Positions 9,279 to 17,285 of a stretch of DNA of 64,000 bases are shown here, one piece after another. The position numbers and the translations under genes are program-made. Origin of the DNA: Paracoccus thiocyanatus (GTDB lineage: Bacteria > Pseudomonadota > Alphaproteobacteria > Rhodobacterales > Rhodobacteraceae); contig NZ_FTMK01000003.1 of assembly GCF_900156255.1 (NCBI RefSeq), forward strand, positions 186,001-250,000, in the 5' to 3' direction. Each line of letters begins with the position of its first letter. Positions within the stretch are counted from its first letter, which is position 1. A model generated the notes under the pieces. The model ran no database searches, was not told the origin of the DNA, and was given only the letters and a program-made list of their open reading frames with translations.

Positions 9279-10219
9279 CCGGGTTCGAGCAGGTCCCCGC
9301 CGTCTATCACCGCCTGGTCGGCGATTGCCTCGTGACCACGATCTGCGACGGCTACATGGCCTATGACACGCTGGAAATCATGCGCGACGCCGATCACGCC
9401 AAGCTGCGCCGCTTCCTTGAGGCCGAGACCCGCGTCTGCCCGCCGGTTGTCTCGATCAACACCTTCCTGATCCGCGACGGGGCGCGGGTCATCCTGGTCG
9501 ATTGCGGCTCGGGCGCGATCATGGGGCCGACCTGCGGCCTGCTGCCGGAACTGATGGCGCATCTGGGCCTGGCCCCTGGGGCGGTCACGGATATCCTGCT
9601 GACGCATGTTCATCCCGATCATTCCTGCGGGCTGACCGATCCCGAAAGCGGGCGCAAGCTTTTTCCGAATGCGCGCCTGCACCTGCACCAGGCCGAGATC
9701 GACCACTGGTTCGACGATGCGGCGCGGGCCCGCGCCACCGAACGGCAGAAGCGGGTCTATTTCGACGCGGCGCGCGTCCAGCTTGAGCCCTGGCTTGCCG
9801 ACGGTTCGGCCCGGCCTTTCACGGCCGAGCATGAAGTGCTGGCCGGGATCACCGCCTTGCCCTCGACCGGGCATACGCCGGGGCATTGCTGCTATGTCCT
9901 GCGCTCGCGGGGCGAGGCGATGATCGTCTGGGGCGATACCGTCCATATCCCCGAGGTCCAGTTGGGCGATCCCGATGTCGGGATGATCTTCGACAGCGAC
10001 AGCCCCGCGGCGGCGCGGTCCCGGCGGCGGATCTTGCAGCTTTGCGTCGACCAGGACCTGCTGGTCGCGGGAATGCATATCCATTTTCCCGGCTTTGCCC
10101 GGATCCGCAAAGGCCATGAGGGTGCGTTCCGCTTTGTCCAGGAACAATGGTTCCACGCGCCCAATCACGGGCACGACCCCGCGATCTGGCAACCGCCCCG
10201 CGCGAAGGAGGAAGAATGA
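9275..10219 (+). CDS. MBL-fold metallo-hydrolase (second copy)
   Basis: A 314-residue MBL-fold protein with the metal motif HVHPDH at residues 111-116, GHTPGH, WGDTVH and the C-terminal LVAGMHIHFPGF. It is a clear paralogue of 1093-1983 and shares the N-terminal VYHR-G-LVT pattern. The start overlaps the ligase stop by ATGA. The position after a CoA ligase would fit a thioesterase or lactonase role, which is inference. Confidence 0.87.
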   Translation: MTGFEQVPAVYHRLVGDCLVTTICDGYMAYDTLEIMRDADHAKLRRFLEAETRVCPPVVSINTFLIRDGARVILVDCGSGAIMGPTCGLLPELMAHLGLAPGAVTDILLTHVHPDHSCGLTDPESGRKLFPNARLHLHQAEIDHWFDDAARARATERQKRVYFDAARVQLEPWLADGSARPFTAEHEVLAGITALPSTGHTPGHCCYVLRSRGEAMIVWGDTVHIPEVQLGDPDVGMIFDSDSPAAARSRRRILQLCVDQDLLVAGMHIHFPGFARIRKGHEGAFRFVQEQWFHAPNHGHDPAIWQPPRAKEEE

Positions 10220-11199
10220 CCACGATGCAGATCTGCCACGCGCCCCAGCCGGGCGGCCCGGACGCCCTGCGCTTTCTGGCGGTGCCGCGCCCGGAACCCG
10301 GCCCCGGCCAGGTGCTGATCCGGGTCGGCGCGGTGGGCGTGAACCGGCTTGATGCGATGCAGCGCGCCGGGAACTATCCGCTGCCGCCCGGCGTCAACCC
10401 GGTCCTGGGGGTCGAGGTCGGCGGCGAGGTGGTCGCGACCGGCCCCGAGGTCCATGGGATCGCCGTGGGCATGCGGGTCGCGGCGCTGCTCGAAGGCGGC
10501 GGCTATGCCGAATTCGCCTGCGCCGACCACCGCCATGTCGCCCCGGTGCCGCAGGACTGGGACGACATCCGCGCCGCCGCGGTCATCGAGACCTTCTGCA
10601 CCGCCCATGAAACCCTGTTCGAACTTTCGCGCCTGGCCCCCGGCGAGCGGGTGCTGATCCATGCCGGCGGCTCGGCCGTCGGCAGCACCGCGATCCGCAT
10701 GGCCCAGGCGGTCGGGGCCGAGATCGCCACCACCACCGGCCGCGAGGACAAGGCCGATCGGTTGCGGGCGATGGGCGTGCCGCATGTGCTGAACTATCGC
10801 CAGGGCGATTTCGCGGCCGCCCTGCGCGAGATCTGGCCCGAAGGGCTGGACGTGGTCGAGGATTTCGTCGGCCCGGCCAATCTGGCGCGCCATATCGACC
10901 TGCTGCGCTGGCGCGGGCGGATCGCCCTTGTCGGATTGCTGAGCCAGGGCATGGCCGAATTCGACGTCGCCAAGGTGCTGACCCGGATGATCCAGTTGCG
11001 GGGCTTTACCCTGCGGCCGCATTCGGCGGCGGAAAAGGCGGCGGTGGTGGCGCGGTTCCGCCAGCGCTGGCTGCCCGAGCTTGCCGCCGGCCGCATCGCC
11101 CCGGACATCCATGCCGTGCTGCCCTTTGGCGATGCCGTCCAGGCGCACCGCATCCTCGAAGCTGCCGACAATTTCGGCAAGATCATCCTGCGGATGTAA
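10216..11199 (+). CDS. Quinone oxidoreductase-like, zinc-independent MDR-family protein
   Basis: A 327-residue medium-chain dehydrogenase/reductase of the NADPH:quinone oxidoreductase branch. An N-terminal GroES-like domain with GVNRLDAMQRAGNYP and a nucleotide-binding domain with HAGGSAVGSTAIRMAQ are visible; no structural-zinc cysteine cluster is seen. It reduces quinones or enones with NAD(P)H. The ATG overlaps the previous stop (ATGA) and has AAGGAGG upstream. It is the last member of the tightly coupled run; the next gene follows after 25 bases. Confidence 0.88.
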   Translation: MTTMQICHAPQPGGPDALRFLAVPRPEPGPGQVLIRVGAVGVNRLDAMQRAGNYPLPPGVNPVLGVEVGGEVVATGPEVHGIAVGMRVAALLEGGGYAEFACADHRHVAPVPQDWDDIRAAAVIETFCTAHETLFELSRLAPGERVLIHAGGSAVGSTAIRMAQAVGAEIATTTGREDKADRLRAMGVPHVLNYRQGDFAAALREIWPEGLDVVEDFVGPANLARHIDLLRWRGRIALVGLLSQGMAEFDVAKVLTRMIQLRGFTLRPHSAAEKAAVVARFRQRWLPELAAGRIAPDIHAVLPFGDAVQAHRILEAADNFGKIILRM

Positions 11200-11224
11200 T
11201 CCACCGATAGGAAAGGCCACCACG

Positions 11225-12223
11225 ATGCTGCTGTCACAGATAAGATCCGCCGATGGAGCCGTCCGGGTCCTGGCGCGCGAAGAGGGCGAGCCCGCCCGCG
11301 AACTGCCCCAGGCCGAAAGCCTTTATGCCCTTGCCATGCAGGCCATCGTCCAGGACATCCCGCTGGCCGGGCTGATCGCCGGCCTGGCCAGGGGCGCGGC
11401 CCACGATCTCCAGGAGCTTGCGCGCGCCGGCCGCTACCTGCCGCCGCTGACCCATCCCGATCCGGCGCATCTGCATCTGACCGGCACCGGGCTGACCCAT
11501 CTGGGCTCGGCCGCGACCCGCGCCGCGATGCATGGCAAGATGCAGGACGAAACGGAGTTGACCGATTCCATGCGCATGTTCCGCATGGGGCTTGAAGGCG
11601 GCAAGCCGGCTGCCGGAGAGGTGGGGGCGCAGCCCGAATGGTTCTACAAGGGCAACGGCCATAACCTGGTGGCGCCGGGTGCCGCGCTGGTGGCGCCCGC
11701 CTTCGGCGAGGATCTGGGCGAAGAGCCGGAAATCGCCGGCATCTACCTGATCGGCCCGGACCGCCGGCCCTGGCGGCTGGGATTTGCGCTGGCCAACGAA
11801 TTTTCGGATCACGTGACCGAAAGGGTGAACTACCTGTGGCTGGCCCATTCCAAGCTGCGCCCGGCCAGTTTCGGCCCCGAAATCCGGCTGGGCGAATGCC
11901 CGGCGGATGTGCGCGGCACCAGCAGGATCTGGCGCGACGACCGGCCGGTCTGGGAAAAGCCGTTCCTGACCGGCGAGGCCAATATGTCCCACAGCCTGGC
12001 CAATCTGGAACATCACCATTTCAAATATGACCTGTTCCGCCAGCCGGGCGACGTGCATGTGCATTTCTTCGGCACCGCCACGCTTTCCTTTGCCGACGGG
12101 ATCAAGGTGGCGCCGGGCGATGTCTTTGAAATCTCGGCCCCCGGCTTCGGCCTGGCCCTGCGCAACGGCGTGGCCAAAGCCCCGGCGGCCGGGCCGGCCC
12201 AGATCGCGCCAAGAGCCCTGTGA
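11225..12223 (+). CDS. GguC/AraD1-type fumarylacetoacetate hydrolase-like protein
   Basis: A 332-residue protein of the GguC/AraD1 group in the FAH superfamily. Characteristic stretches include LTGTGLTHLGSAATR, GFALANEFSDH, and HHHFKYDLFRQPGDVHVHFF. Relatives are linked to dehydration of 2-keto-3-deoxy sugar acids such as 2-keto-3-deoxy-L-arabinonate. AGGAAAGG precedes the ATG at 11225. With the two downstream genes it forms an apparent pentonate-to-alpha-ketoglutarate module. The exact substrate is inferred from family context only. Confidence 0.85.
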   Translation: MLLSQIRSADGAVRVLAREEGEPARELPQAESLYALAMQAIVQDIPLAGLIAGLARGAAHDLQELARAGRYLPPLTHPDPAHLHLTGTGLTHLGSAATRAAMHGKMQDETELTDSMRMFRMGLEGGKPAAGEVGAQPEWFYKGNGHNLVAPGAALVAPAFGEDLGEEPEIAGIYLIGPDRRPWRLGFALANEFSDHVTERVNYLWLAHSKLRPASFGPEIRLGECPADVRGTSRIWRDDRPVWEKPFLTGEANMSHSLANLEHHHFKYDLFRQPGDVHVHFFGTATLSFADGIKVAPGDVFEISAPGFGLALRNGVAKAPAAGPAQIAPRAL

Positions 12224-12236
12224 AACCGCGGCCCGC

Positions 12237-13421
12237 ATGACGCCCGTGCCGGTCCAGATTTTCTTCAGCGAAGATGGGGATGAAATGATCGACGACCTTT
12301 CCGGGCTATGGCTTGGACGCGTCTGGCTGCCCGAGGCGGGCGGCCCGGCGGTGGTGACGCTGCGCGGGGGCGAGGTGATCGACATCACCGCCAAAGGCGC
12401 GGCGACCGTCTCGGATATTTGCGAAATGGACGATCCGGCCGCATTCGTCCGCGCGGCCCCAGGGCGGGCGCTTGGCGATCATGCCGAGATCGGCAGCGCG
12501 GCGGTGGGCGACCTTTCCGTCACGCATTTTCTGGCGCCCTGCGACCTTCAGGCCATCAAGGCGTGCGGCGTCACCTTCGCCCGTTCGATGGTCGAGCGGG
12601 TGATCGAGGAAAAGGCCGGCGGCGATCCCGCCCGCGCCGCCCAGATCCGCACCCGCATCGGCCGGGTGATCGGCGACAGCCTGCGCAATCTGCAAGCTGG
12701 CTCGGACCAGGCGATGCGCGTCAAGCAGGCCCTGATCGCCGAAGGCATGTGGTCGCAATACCTGGAAGTGGGCATCGGCCCCGATGCCGAGGTGTTTTCC
12801 AAGGCGCAGGTCCTGTCCTCGGTCGGCACGGGGGCCGAGATCGGCCTGCATCCGGTCTCGACCTGGAACAATCCCGAACCCGAGATCGTGCTGGCGGTGT
12901 CGTCCAGCGGCCGCATCGTCGGCGCCACGCTGGGCAATGACGTGAACCTGCGCGATGTCGAGGGGCGCTCGGCCCTGCTGCTGTCCAAGGCCAAGGACAA
13001 CAACGCCTCCTCGGCCATCGGGCCGATGATCCGGCTGTTCGATGCCGGCTATGCGCTGGACGACATCCGCCGGGCGGAACTGGCGCTGAAGGTCGAGGGA
13101 GAGGACGGCTTTGTCCTGAACGGGCATTCTTCCATGTCGCAGATCAGCCGCGACCCCCAGGAACTGGTCCGCCAGACCGTCGGGCGCCACCATCAATATC
13201 CCGATGGCTTCATGCTTTACCTGGGCACGCTGTTCGCCCCGACCGAAGACCGCGACGTCAAGGGCGAGGGCTTTACCCACAAGATCGGCGATGTCGTCAC
13301 CATCTCGGCCCCCGGCCTTGGCGCGCTGCGCAACACCGTGCGGCTTTCGACCCAATGCGCGCCCTGGACCTATGGCGTCTCGGCGCTGATGAGGAACCTG
13401 GCCGGCCGCGGCCTGATCTAA
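12237..13421 (+). CDS. FAH-family 2-keto-3-deoxy-sugar-acid dehydratase-like protein
   Basis: A 394-residue FAH-superfamily protein resembling Caulobacter XylX (2-keto-3-deoxy-D-xylonate dehydratase). It has LGRVWLPEAGGPAVV, TVSDICEMDDPAAF, SMVERVIEEKAGGD, the metal/substrate region GPDAEVFSKAQVLSSVG, and C-terminal FTHKIGDVVTIS. Relatives carry an EDG segment before LGRVW, supporting the ATG at 12237; an ATG at 12285 with GGGGA upstream is a serious alternative (378 residues). The product would be alpha-ketoglutarate semialdehyde, the substrate of the next enzyme. Confidence 0.85.
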   Translation: MTPVPVQIFFSEDGDEMIDDLSGLWLGRVWLPEAGGPAVVTLRGGEVIDITAKGAATVSDICEMDDPAAFVRAAPGRALGDHAEIGSAAVGDLSVTHFLAPCDLQAIKACGVTFARSMVERVIEEKAGGDPARAAQIRTRIGRVIGDSLRNLQAGSDQAMRVKQALIAEGMWSQYLEVGIGPDAEVFSKAQVLSSVGTGAEIGLHPVSTWNNPEPEIVLAVSSSGRIVGATLGNDVNLRDVEGRSALLLSKAKDNNASSAIGPMIRLFDAGYALDDIRRAELALKVEGEDGFVLNGHSSMSQISRDPQELVRQTVGRHHQYPDGFMLYLGTLFAPTEDRDVKGEGFTHKIGDVVTISAPGLGALRNTVRLSTQCAPWTYGVSALMRNLAGRGLI

Positions 13422-13431
13422 GGAAAGACCC

Positions 13432-14952
13432 ATGACCCATACGCTTGAACTGCATGGCCGCCATATCATCGCCGGCCGCCGGGTTGGCGGGGAACGGACC
13501 TTCCGGTCCGTGCCCGCCACCGGCCCGGCGCGCGACTTTTGCGCCGGAACCCCGGAACTGGTGGCCGAGGCCTGCGCGGCCGCCGCGGCCGGTTTTGCGG
13601 CCTATGCCGCCACCAGCCGCGACGCGCGTGCCGCCTTCCTCGAAGCCATTGCCGAGGAAATCGAGGCCCGCGGCCACCAGATCACCGAGATCGGGACCCA
13701 GGAAACCGGCCTGCCCGCCGGCCGGCTGGAGGGCGAGCGCGGCCGCACCACCGGCCAGCTACGCCTCTTTGCCGATCATATCCGCCAGGGCGGCTATCTC
13801 GACCGCCGGCATGACCCCGCCCTGCCGGACCGCAAGCCTGCGCCGCGGCCCGAGCTTTTCATCATGCAGCGCCCGGTCGGACCCGTGGCGGTGTTCGGGG
13901 CCTCGAACTTTCCGCTCGCCTTTTCGGTTGCGGGGGGCGATACGGCGGCGGCGCTGGCGGCGGGCTGCCCGGTCGTGGTCAAGGGCCATTCCGCCCATCC
14001 CGGCACCGGCGAGGTGGTGGGCGAGGCGATCCTGGCCGCCATCGCCCGCAGCGGCATGCCCGCCGGCGTCTTCAGCCTGATCCAGGGCGGCAACCGCCAG
14101 GTGGGCGAGGCTTTGGTCACGCATCCGGCCATCAAGGCGGTGGGCTTTACCGGCTCGCTGGCGGGCGGACGGGCGCTTTTCGACCTCTGCGCCGCCCGGC
14201 CCGAGCCGATTCCGTTCTTCGGCGAACTGGGCAGCGTGAACCCCGTCTTCGTCCTGCCGCAGGCGGCCCGGACGCGCGCCGGCTCCATCGCCCGCGACTG
14301 GGCGGATTCGCTTGCGCTGGGGGCGGGGCAGTTCTGCACCAATCCGGGCGTGGTGGTGCTGCCGCAGGAAAGTGCCGAGACCTTCGCCCGCGCAGCCCAG
14401 GCCGCGCTGGCCAAAGTCGCGCCGCAGGTCATGCTGACGGATGGCATTGCCCAAGCCTATCGCGGGGGTGCGGCAAGGTTCACCGCCAACAACAAGGTGG
14501 AAACCCTGCTGGCCGGCCAGGACGAAGGGCGCAAGGCCGCGCCGAACCTGTTTCGCGTTACCGCCGCGGATTGGCTGGCCGACGAGGATCTGTCGCAAGA
14601 GGTCTTCGGTCCCCTGGGGGTGCTGGTCACGGTCTCGGACGAGGACGAGATGCTGGCCGTGGCGTCGGCGCTGCATGGCCAACTGACCTGCACCCTTCAG
14701 CTTGACGACGGCGATCTGGCGCTTGGGCGCAGGCTGCTGCCGCTTCTGGCCGACAAGGCGGGCCGGGTGCTGGCCAACGGTTTTCCCACGGGGGTCGAGG
14801 TCGCCGATGCGATGGTCCATGGCGGGCCCTATCCGGCATCGACCAATTTCGGTGCAACCTCGGTCGGCACGCTGTCGATCCGCCGCTTTCTGCGCCCGGT
14901 CTGCTACCAGAACCTGCCGGCCGGCCTGTTGCCGGCGGATCTGGCCGGCTAA
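13432..14952 (+). CDS. Aldehyde dehydrogenase (NADP+), alpha-ketoglutarate semialdehyde dehydrogenase type
   Basis: A 506-residue aldehyde dehydrogenase with catalytic Cys302 in GAGQFCTNPG and the general base Glu265 in FFGELGSVNP; the Rossmann segment GFTGSLAGG is also present. Length and these motifs match the long-chain, NADP-dependent alpha-ketoglutaric semialdehyde dehydrogenases (KGSADH III). It oxidises alpha-ketoglutarate semialdehyde to alpha-ketoglutarate, feeding the TCA cycle. It starts 10 bases after the dehydratase-like gene with AAGGAAAG upstream, consistent with one operon. Confidence 0.9.
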   Translation: MTHTLELHGRHIIAGRRVGGERTFRSVPATGPARDFCAGTPELVAEACAAAAAGFAAYAATSRDARAAFLEAIAEEIEARGHQITEIGTQETGLPAGRLEGERGRTTGQLRLFADHIRQGGYLDRRHDPALPDRKPAPRPELFIMQRPVGPVAVFGASNFPLAFSVAGGDTAAALAAGCPVVVKGHSAHPGTGEVVGEAILAAIARSGMPAGVFSLIQGGNRQVGEALVTHPAIKAVGFTGSLAGGRALFDLCAARPEPIPFFGELGSVNPVFVLPQAARTRAGSIARDWADSLALGAGQFCTNPGVVVLPQESAETFARAAQAALAKVAPQVMLTDGIAQAYRGGAARFTANNKVETLLAGQDEGRKAAPNLFRVTAADWLADEDLSQEVFGPLGVLVTVSDEDEMLAVASALHGQLTCTLQLDDGDLALGRRLLPLLADKAGRVLANGFPTGVEVADAMVHGGPYPASTNFGATSVGTLSIRRFLRPVCYQNLPAGLLPADLAG

Positions 14953-15291
14953 TGCGCTTACGCCGAATGCCGGCGGCCGATGCTGGGGACGGGGCGTCCG
15001 GTCAAGGGCGCATGTCCCCTTCGCGCCTTGCGGCCGGCGTGGACCGGCTGTGGTGAATTGCCGCATCCCTTCGCAAGGTGCCGGCCCAGGGGCGGCCCCT
15101 GCACAGGCCGGGCCGGACCAGCAACGGCCGGGACGGGCGGGGTGATTGGCCGCGGGGGGCATGCCGGCCGCGCCCGGCTGGGCGGGGGGGCATGTCCCTG
15201 GGCGCGGCGCTGGCCCTGCGGTTGCGATGTTGCCAGTCCGCCCAACCGCGTCTATCCAGCAGGCTGGTAGAGTTGTTGCGGAGTAGACGAT
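14953..15291. other. 339-base intergenic gap
   Basis: GC-rich spacer between the catabolic operon and the ydcH-type gene. No convincing ORF, RNA or terminator with a U-tract was seen. The last 60 bases probably carry the promoter and ribosome-binding site (GGAG) of the next gene. The change from accessory to housekeeping genes occurs here, so it may mark an insertion boundary, but no direct repeat or tRNA supports that. Confidence 0.5.
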
Positions 15292-15534
15292 ATGGCGGCA
15301 CCCCACGCGATCCACGAGGAATTTCCCCAGGACACGGCGCTGATCCACGAGTTGAAGGTTTCGAACACGCGTTTTGCGCGCCTGCTTGAAGAATATGACG
15401 CGGTGAACGACGAGGTCGCGGCGGCGGAAAGCCGCCATGTCCCGATGTCGCAAGAGGCCGAAACCGACCTGCGCAAGAAGCGCGCCGCGCTGAAGGACGA
15501 GATCGCCCGCATGCTGGGCGCGGCGCAAAGCTGA
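15292..15534 (+). CDS. YdcH-family (DUF465) small protein
   Basis: An 80-residue, highly charged helical protein with the DUF465 pattern LIHELKVSNTRFARLLEEYD near the N-terminus and RKKRAALKDEIARML near the end. Both halves look like amphipathic helices, giving a short coiled coil. The family is common in proteobacteria and its role is unsettled. GGAG lies 8-11 bases upstream of the ATG. It stands alone between the catabolic region and the Hsp20 gene. Confidence 0.88.
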   Translation: MAAPHAIHEEFPQDTALIHELKVSNTRFARLLEEYDAVNDEVAAAESRHVPMSQEAETDLRKKRAALKDEIARMLGAAQS

Positions 15535-15554
15535 ACGCGGGCCGCGCAGGGCCA

Positions 15555-15581
15555 GGGCGGCAACGCCGCCCGGCCCCCTTT
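15555..15581 (+). terminator. Probable terminator after ydcH-type gene
   Basis: GGGCGGC-aac-GCCGCCC forms a 7-bp stem, followed by a C-rich then TTT stretch. The U-tract is weak. Confidence 0.45.
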
Positions 15582-15706
15582 GCAAGCCTTGAAACACGCC
15601 CGCCGCATTCCCATCTTTGCGCAGTCGGAAGGCCCTTGCGGCGCCGACGGACCTGCCCGCCCGAACGGGGGGCAAGCCTTTGTATCGCTTGAGAAAGGAT
15701 GCGAAA

Positions 15707-16153
15707 ATGCGCAACTTTGACCTGACCCCGCTTTACCGCGCCTCGGTCGGCTTCGACCGGATGGCCGATGTCATGGACCGGGCGCTTTCGGCCGATATCG
15801 CCACCTACCCACCCTATAACATCGAGAAGACCGGCGAGAATGCCTATCGCATCTCGATCGCCGTCGCCGGCTTTTCCGCCGACGAACTGAGCGTCGAGGT
15901 CAAGGACGGCGCCGTCATCGTCTCGGGCAAGAAGGCCGCCGAGGACGAAGGGCGCAGCTACCTGCACCGCGGCATCGCCACCCGCGCCTTTGAGCGCCGC
16001 TTCACCCTGGCCGATCACGTCCGGGTGCAGGGCGCCAGCCACGAGGACGGCATGCTGAACATCGACCTGGTGCGCGAGATCCCCGAGGCGCTGAAGCCGC
16101 GCCGGATCGAGATCGCCAAGCCCGCCAAGGCGGTGGAAAAGCTGGACGCCTGA
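15707..16153 (+). CDS. Small heat-shock protein, Hsp20 family
   Basis: A 148-residue alpha-crystallin-type chaperone. A short N-terminal arm (MRNFDLTPLYRASVGFDRM) leads into the alpha-crystallin domain: YNIEKTGENAYRISIAVAGF, LSVEVKDGAVIVSGKK, then RAFERRFTLADHV and GMLNIDLVREIPE. This matches IbpA-like proteins that hold unfolding proteins for refolding. GAAAGGA lies upstream of the ATG. Heat-shock control is expected, but I saw no clear sigma-32 promoter. It converges on recR across a pair of inverted dispersed repeats. Confidence 0.92.
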   Translation: MRNFDLTPLYRASVGFDRMADVMDRALSADIATYPPYNIEKTGENAYRISIAVAGFSADELSVEVKDGAVIVSGKKAAEDEGRSYLHRGIATRAFERRFTLADHVRVQGASHEDGMLNIDLVREIPEALKPRRIEIAKPAKAVEKLDA

Positions 16154-16170
16154 GCTTCGGCTAACGGACG

Positions 16171-16217
16171 CGGGGGCGCTGCCCCCGCACCCCGGAGTAT
16201 TTGCAAAACGGTGAAAG
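16171..16217 (+). repeat. Dispersed intergenic element, copy A
   Basis: A GC hairpin (GGGGGC-gct-GCCCCC) is followed by CACCCCGGAGTATTT, then N4-AACG and GTGAAAG. It begins 18 bases after the hsp20 stop, in sense orientation. The core GTATTT-N4-AACG recurs at 16278, 43655, 46230, 63299 and 63379. Confidence 0.7.
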
Positions 16218-16219
16218 CC

Positions 16220-16245
16220 AAGGGGCCCGGTTTCGGAGCCCCTTT
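16220..16245 (+). terminator. Rho-independent terminator between hsp20 and recR
   Basis: AAGGGGC and GCCCCTT (16220-16226 and 16238-16244) pair around an 11-base loop, followed by T. It lies between convergent genes and directly after repeat copy A. Confidence 0.65.
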
Positions 16246-16277
16246 CGTCATGCGCAGCATGGGTCCGTTTCCCGCGT

Positions 16278-16330
16278 CTTTCTCCGTTTCAAAAATACTC
16301 CGGGGTCCGGGGCAGAGCCCCGGCCCTGCG
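16278..16330 (-). repeat. Dispersed intergenic element, copy B (inverted)
   Basis: Read on the minus strand it has a GGGGC-tct-GCCCC hairpin, GGACCCCGGAGTATTT, N4-AACG and GAGAAAG. It lies directly downstream of the recR stop in sense with recR, and is inverted relative to copy A. Confidence 0.7.
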
Positions 16331-16337
16331 GGCGCCG

Positions 16338-16937
16338 CTAGAACTTGCGGCGGGCGCGCAGCGCGGCGGTGATGGTGCCGTCGTCCAGATAATCCAGTTC
16401 GCCCCCGATCGGCACGCCCTGGGCAAGGCCGGTCACGGCAACGCCGGTGGGCGCCAGGGCTTCGGCGATGTAATGCGCGGTGGTCTGGCCCTCGACCGTG
16501 GCGGAAAGGGCCAGGATGACTTCGGCGATGTTTTCTTCGGCGATGCGGGCCAGAAGCTGCGGGATGCGCAGGTCTTCGGGGCCGATCTCGTCCAGGGCCG
16601 AAAGGCTGCCGCCCAGCACGTGATAGCGGCCGTGAAAGGCGCGGCCGCGTTCCAGCGCCCAAAGATCGGCCACGTCGGTCACGACGCAGATCTCGCCGGT
16701 GGCGCGGCCGGGGTCCTGGCAGATCGGGCAGATATCGGCCGGCGTGACATTGCCGCAGACCAGGCATTCGCGGGCGTTTTCCGCGACGGTGGCCATCAGC
16801 CCGGCCAGCTGGGCCATCTGCCCGGCGCGCTTGCGGATCAGATGCAGCACGATGCGCCGCGCCGAGCGGGGGCCAAGCCCCGGCAGGCGCGCCATGGTGG
16901 CGATCAGCGTCTCGATCTCGTCGCCGGATGCGGCCAT
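16338..16937 (-). CDS. recR: Recombination mediator protein RecR
   Basis: A 199-residue RecR: N-terminal helix-hairpin-helix ([15 protein letters not shown]), the four-cysteine zinc finger [17 protein letters not shown], then a Toprim domain with [16 protein letters not shown]. It works with RecF and RecO to load RecA at single-strand gaps. It is the last gene of dnaX-ybaB-recR, starting immediately after the ybaB stop. Length is normal for the family. Confidence 0.96.
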   Translation of the reverse strand: MAASGDEIETLIATMARLPGLGPRSARRIVLHLIRKRAGQMAQLAGLMATVAENARECLVCGNVTPADICPICQDPGRATGEICVVTDVADLWALERGRAFHGRYHVLGGSLSALDEIGPEDLRIPQLLARIAEENIAEVILALSATVEGQTTAHYIAEALAPTGVAVTGLAQGVPIGGELDYLDDGTITAALRARRKF

Positions 16938-17282
16938 TCAGAACGGCATCTTCATGTCGCCCGGCAGGCCCAGTTCGCGGGTCAGGCGGGCCATTTCCTC
17001 GGCCGCCTTGTCCTGCGCGCGGCGCTGCGCGTCCTTGATCGCGGCCAGGATCAGGTCCTCGACCACCTCCTTGTCTTCAGAGCGGAAGATCGAGGGGTCG
17101 ATATCCAGCGCCGTCAGCTCTCCCTTGGCCGTGGCGGTAGCCTTGACCAGGCCCGCCCCCGACTCGCCGGTGACGGTCAGGCGAGCCAGCCCCTCCTGCA
17201 TCTCGGCCATCTTGGTCTGCATCGCTTCGGCGGCTTCCATCATCTTCGACAGATCGCCCATGTCGCCAAGCCCCTTGAACAT
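16938..17282 (-). CDS. YbaB/EbfC nucleoid-associated protein
   Basis: A 114-residue YbaB/EbfC protein: FKGLGDMGDLSKMMEAAEAM at the N-terminus, a central beta region (GLVKATATAKGELTALDIDP), and a helical C-terminus. The family forms dimers that bind DNA non-specifically. It sits between dnaX (3-base gap) and recR (adjoining), the standard arrangement across bacteria. Confidence 0.95.
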   Translation of the reverse strand: MFKGLGDMGDLSKMMEAAEAMQTKMAEMQEGLARLTVTGESGAGLVKATATAKGELTALDIDPSIFRSEDKEVVEDLILAAIKDAQRRAQDKAAEEMARLTRELGLPGDMKMPF

Positions 17283-17285
17283 CGC

